Positions 8,117 through 9,155 of a DNA stretch of 9,155 bases are shown here, piece by piece. The notes under the pieces were generated by a model. That model did not search any database. It was not told the origin of the DNA and saw only the letters and a list, made by a program, of their open reading frames with translations. Numbering within the stretch: the stretch's first letter is position 1; the number at the start of each line of letters is the position of its first letter. The stretch comes from DASSFZ01 sp036514635 (GTDB lineage: Bacteria > Chloroflexota > Anaerolineae > Fen-1058), in assembly GCA_036514635.1 (NCBI GenBank), contig DATBWU010000248.1, positions 1-9,155 of the forward strand, in the 5' to 3' direction. The translations under genes were made by a program, and so were the position numbers.

Positions 8117-8248
8117 ACACCTGACACACCAACCCTGCAAGTCAATTACACACGCTGGCTGACCCTGGAGCGCACGTACAACCTGAATGAACTGGCCGCG
8201 TCGTTCTTCGCCGGTGCCTGTGTGAAAGCGGCGGAGGTGACGCGATGA
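8084..8248 (+). pseudogene. Possible gene remnant ahead of the recombinase
   Basis: The frame is open for 54 codons (8084-8245) with a TGA at 8246-8248. It has no ATG or TTG, and GTG only close to its end. From about 8135 the translation looks protein-like (QVNYTRWLTLERTYNLNELA, then ASFFAGACVKAAEVTR), while the upstream part is translated tandem repeat. The stop overlaps the recombinase start as ATGA, the arrangement of translationally coupled genes. One reading is the 3' end of a gene whose 5' part was lost where the repeat now sits; a CTG start at 8135 or 8159 is the alternative. I do not recognise the family, and chance openness in GC-rich DNA is not excluded. Confidence 0.3.
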
Positions 8249-9155
8249 ACGCAATAACCGCAGTATCCACCAGGGCACTGACCGATCAACCGGCAGTGCC
8301 CTGGTCTGTTGCACTCGATCCGTTTCTCAACACCCTTAACTCCCCACAGACGCGGCGCGCGTACCGTGCTGCTATCGCCGAAGCAATGGCGGCGCTCGCC
8401 GTCGAATCAATCGACGAGATTACCCCTCCCCCACTGACTGAGTATCGCGCGGGCCTCGTGGCGCGCCTGGATGCGCGTGGGGCGCGTCGTTTGTCGCCGT
8501 CCAGTGTGGCGCTCAAACTAGCGGCGCTACGTGCCTTCTTGAAGTTCTGCCGATTGACGGGCCTCACCCGCCTGACCGCCGAGGTCATCGCCTACACCCT
8601 CGAATCCCCATCGGCGAAAGTGGTCAAGCCTTACGATGTGCTGACACTGGCAGAGCAAGCGCGTGTGTTGGCCGTGCTGAAAGACAGGCCGCGCGACCGG
8701 GCGCTTGTCGCCCTGGCGCTGGGGGCCGGGCTGCGTGCCGCCGAATTGACCGCCGCGAAAGTCGGCGACATCCTCAGCGACGATGACGGCGCGGACTGGA
8801 TTCGCGTGGTGCAAGGCAAGGGCCGCAAGGATCGGCTTGTACCGTTGTCGCCCGAAGTGGCGGCGGTAGTGCGCCAACACGCGACCGGGTGCAAGAGCAG
8901 CGATTACCTATTCCCATCGCGGCAAGGTGAATCCGGGCAAATGACGACGGCGCGCGTGTGGCAGATCATCACCGACGCGGTGAGGGCGGCGGGCATCGCT
9001 AAACGGTTATCGCCTCACTCGATGAGACACACGTATGCGCTGGGCCGGCTGCGCGCGGGCGCGTCGCCGGTCGCTGTTCAAAAACTGCTGGGCCATGCCA
9101 GCCTGAGCACGACGCAGAAGTACGTTGACCATCTCGAACTCGCCGATTTGAGGCA
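8245..9155 (+). CDS. Tyrosine recombinase (XerC/XerD-like integrase), cut by the window end
   Basis: At least 303 residues of a tyrosine site-specific recombinase, open at the right edge. An N-terminal SAM-like core-binding domain (about 23-113) precedes the catalytic domain (about 130 on). All catalytic residues are present: R164 in GAGLRAAEL, K192 in GKGRKDR, H258 and R261 in HSMRH, H284 in LLGHASL and nucleophile Y293 in QKYVDH. Spacing follows XerD closely. Only a few C-terminal residues are likely to be missing. ATG 8245 is backed by GGAGGTGA (8233-8240), a near-perfect anti-Shine-Dalgarno match. Its role (chromosome dimer resolution, integron-like or mobile-element integrase) cannot be settled; the remnant and repeat in front suggest a mobile or rearranged context. 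Codons 9-21 contain a long palindrome. Confidence 0.9.
   Translation, partial: MNAITAVSTRALTDQPAVPWSVALDPFLNTLNSPQTRRAYRAAIAEAMAALAVESIDEITPPPLTEYRAGLVARLDARGARRLSPSSVALKLAALRAFLKFCRLTGLTRLTAEVIAYTLESPSAKVVKPYDVLTLAEQARVLAVLKDRPRDRALVALALGAGLRAAELTAAKVGDILSDDDGADWIRVVQGKGRKDRLVPLSPEVAAVVRQHATGCKSSDYLFPSRQGESGQMTTARVWQIITDAVRAAGIAKRLSPHSMRHTYALGRLRAGASPVAVQKLLGHASLSTTQKYVDHLELADLR
8269..8305. repeat. Perfect 12-base-pair palindrome in the first codons of the recombinase
   Basis: 8269-8280 is the exact reverse complement of 8294-8305. Inside, CCG (8282-8284) also pairs with CGG (8291-8293), leaving a bulged A at 8281 and the 6-base loop ATCAAC. It begins 24 bases into the gene, in the poorly conserved N-terminal lead of the recombinase. 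It could be an RNA hairpin limiting translation, an operator, or a recombinase binding site with two inverted arms around a short spacer. Confidence 0.88.

Overview
The window is GC-rich and very probably from a Chloroflexota bacterium (Anaerolineae/Caldilineae-like). This is inferred, not proven: several lipoproteins have an 'ACGSS' lipobox followed by Pro/Thr-rich linkers, MacB/LolD-type ATPases sit beside a family 1 solute-binding protein, and the intergenic regions are full of palindromic repeats. All recognised genes lie on the + strand.

Layout. 1-306: hairpin- and repeat-dense intergenic DNA with no gene. 307-6260: four tightly spaced genes that look like one transport operon: an HlyD/MacA-like adaptor lipoprotein, a MacB/LolD-type ABC ATPase with an extra C-terminal AbrB-like domain, a 906-residue lipoprotein made of two tandem family 1 solute-binding domains, and a second MacB/LolD-type ATPase. 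6261-6558: a second repeat-rich intergenic region carrying a relative of the paired-hairpin element near the window start, and ending in an extended -10 promoter. 6559-8054: a MenA/UbiA-like prenyltransferase and, 11 bases on, a small FKBP-type peptidyl-prolyl isomerase lipoprotein. 8055-8248: a CCAA/CCAT-rich tandem repeat and an open frame with no usual start codon. 8245 to the window end: a tyrosine recombinase with all catalytic residues, cut by the window edge.

How the genes may work together. The first four genes supply an adaptor, two ATPases and a double substrate-binding lipoprotein, but the window contains no membrane permease. The mix is unusual: adaptors and MacB/LolD ATPases normally belong to exporters or FtsX-type mechanotransmission complexes, whereas family 1 solute-binding proteins belong to sugar-type importers. 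The second ATPase also has Tyr in place of the Walker B Asp, so the two ATPases may form an asymmetric pair with one weak site, or the second may be decaying. The prenyltransferase/FKBP pair looks like separate housekeeping (quinone or other isoprenoid chemistry, and extracytoplasmic protein folding). The recombinase, with the repeat and apparent gene remnant in front of it, may mark the edge of a mobile or rearranged segment.

Most worth a second look: the permease-less operon with tandem binding domains, the ATPase-AbrB fusion, the Walker B substitution, the paired-hairpin element found twice, and long perfect palindromes inside or beside the first codons of three genes.
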